Below are positions 63,110-64,000 of a stretch of DNA of 64,000 nt, one piece after another (the stretch's first letter is position 1; each line of letters starts with the position of its first letter). This DNA comes from Parvibacillus sp035426385. GTDB taxonomy: Bacteria > Bacteroidota > Bacteroidia > Chitinophagales > Saprospiraceae. The stretch is from positions 32,066 through 96,065 of the forward strand of contig DAOLZQ010000003.1 of the NCBI GenBank assembly GCA_035426385.1, in the 5' to 3' direction. The position numbers were made by a program, and so were the translations under genes. The notes under the pieces were generated by a model. That model had not been told where the DNA came from, ran no database searches, and saw only the letters and a list, made by a program, of their open reading frames with translations.

Positions 63110-64000
63110 GTGAAGATTTTTGTATCTGAGTTGATAGCCCAATGGATTACAAGCGTCCATTGGGTTATTTTATTTATAATATTTATTAGCTGCCATTCCG
63201 TTTCGGTAAAGCAAATTGGAGAGGAAATTTATGATTTGAATATAAATTATCCACCGAAATTCATAAGAGAGATAAAATTTGGGAATAAAAGTAGGCTCTA
63301 CCTTGCTGATCCAAGCAGTGCCATGTGGTTCAAAATAGCCGATTTAAAGGGAAATGTTATTTCTACAAAATCCTTGAAAAATTTAGAGCATGATTTTGGA
63401 GTAATTGATAACATAAATTTTCTAAGTGCCGATAGAATACTTTTACAAAAAAAGTTTTCTTCGAAATTTGCAGTTATTGACACTAATTTAAAGATAATTA
63501 ATGAATTTGACCTAAATTATAAAATATTCGATCGCGATTCAAATTCGCTTCACTTAATTGGCTTGCCGGATGAATTTTATTCTTCACATGATCCTCGCGA
63601 AATTTATTTAATTTCCGTACCTGATTTTGAAGATATGAAAAGAAGATATATGAATCCATATTATGATTATTATTCAATATTTCATAAAATTCCCCATTTG
63701 TGCAGAATTGATGATATACTTAAGGATTCTATATCATATACTTTACTATTAGAATCTTATTTCAACAACATAAATAATAAGATTTTTGCAATATCTGACC
63801 TTGACAGGTTTCAAATTACAGATAGCATTATTTATATCAATTCCGGTTACACTGACTACATAGGATGCTATGATAAGAAAGGGGCGTTGGTTAATAAATG
63901 GAAGGTTGCTTCTAAGTATACTAAATTTGGCTATCCGTTTAGGTACGTTGATGAGAGTTTTACTTTAGATAGTGAATTATCTATGGATATCATGCGCCAA
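63110..64000 (+). CDS. Lipoprotein of probable six-bladed beta-propeller type, 3' part missing
   Basis: Partial: GTG start 1 base after the stop of the preceding gene, and an open frame of 297 codons to the window end. After a membrane segment (WVILFIIFISCHSVS) with a lipobox-like Cys at about residue 28, the text is beta-rich with blade-like repeats: REIKFGNKSRLYLADPSSAMWFKIADLKGNVI, FLSADRILLQKKFSSKFAVIDTNLKII, and SIIYINSGYTDYIGCYDKKGALVNKW. This resembles the six-bladed propeller lipoproteins common in Bacteroidota. No ATG start is near. Function unknown. Confidence 0.7.
   Translation, partial: MKIFVSELIAQWITSVHWVILFIIFISCHSVSVKQIGEEIYDLNINYPPKFIREIKFGNKSRLYLADPSSAMWFKIADLKGNVISTKSLKNLEHDFGVIDNINFLSADRILLQKKFSSKFAVIDTNLKIINEFDLNYKIFDRDSNSLHLIGLPDEFYSSHDPREIYLISVPDFEDMKRRYMNPYYDYYSIFHKIPHLCRIDDILKDSISYTLLLESYFNNINNKIFAISDLDRFQITDSIIYINSGYTDYIGCYDKKGALVNKWKVASKYTKFGYPFRYVDESFTLDSELSMDIMRQ

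Overview
The window looks like a chromosomal segment of a free-living member of the Bacteroidota, probably a Saprospiria-like lineage. The signs are SusC/SusD outer-membrane uptake genes, type IX secretion (T9SS) C-terminal sorting domains of both the A type and the gliding-motility B type, lipoproteins with short lipoboxes, a sigma-54 activator after miaB, candidate TAnnTTTG -7 promoter boxes, few Shine-Dalgarno sequences and AT-rich intergenic DNA. The lineage call is inference. I see no tRNA, rRNA, insertion sequence, prophage or CRISPR array.

1-14.0 kb is a polysaccharide utilization locus on the minus strand. SusC and SusD come first, followed by a 1034-aa secreted protein with a helical-toroid-like N-terminus, a 1367-aa protein with five LamG domains, a terminator, and a truncated GH130 mannoside-phosphorylase-like gene. 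An AraC-type regulator diverges from it. 14.0-20.7 kb is a tight minus-strand gene string: a lipoprotein with a methyltransferase fold, dihydroorotase, a GT2 fusion glycosyltransferase, kynureninase and kynurenine 3-monooxygenase. 20.8-25.1 kb holds a CNNM/CorC transporter, YqgE, FabD and a MATE exporter.

25.2-32.1 kb is one giant 2282-aa T9SS adhesin-like gene. 32.4-34.2 kb holds a small outer-membrane protein and an M20 amidohydrolase. 34.2-39.8 kb carries a small type II polyketide set (tyrosine-ammonia-lyase-like enzyme, ketoreductase, ACP, ketosynthase and chain-length-factor-like protein), interrupted by an inverted prmC. It resembles part of an aryl-polyene/flexirubin pathway. 39.9-41.2 kb is a cobalamin riboswitch in front of a single BtuG-like beta-propeller lipoprotein gene. 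A GCS2-CBS fusion and a patatin follow.

44.7-52.8 kb has two more T9SS proteins and an Oar-like TonB-dependent receptor. The 792-aa T9SS protein appears chimeric: its body is a paralog of part of the 2282-aa protein, while its tail and terminator are a near-identical DNA copy of the end of the neighbouring gene. 53.0-60.7 kb is mostly housekeeping: proline dehydrogenase, aroE, a membrane protein, miaB, a sigma-54 activator, a coiled-coil membrane protein and AMP nucleosidase. 60.7-62.6 kb is rich in small hairpins and dispersed repeats, including three units with an exact 64-bp period. It flanks a histidine-phosphatase lipoprotein. The window ends with a small Cys-containing lipoprotein and a truncated lipoprotein gene that may encode a beta-propeller.

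The most interesting leads are the riboswitch plus solo BtuG-like gene, the chimeric T9SS gene, the split aryl-polyene-like set, and the 64-bp structured repeat array.
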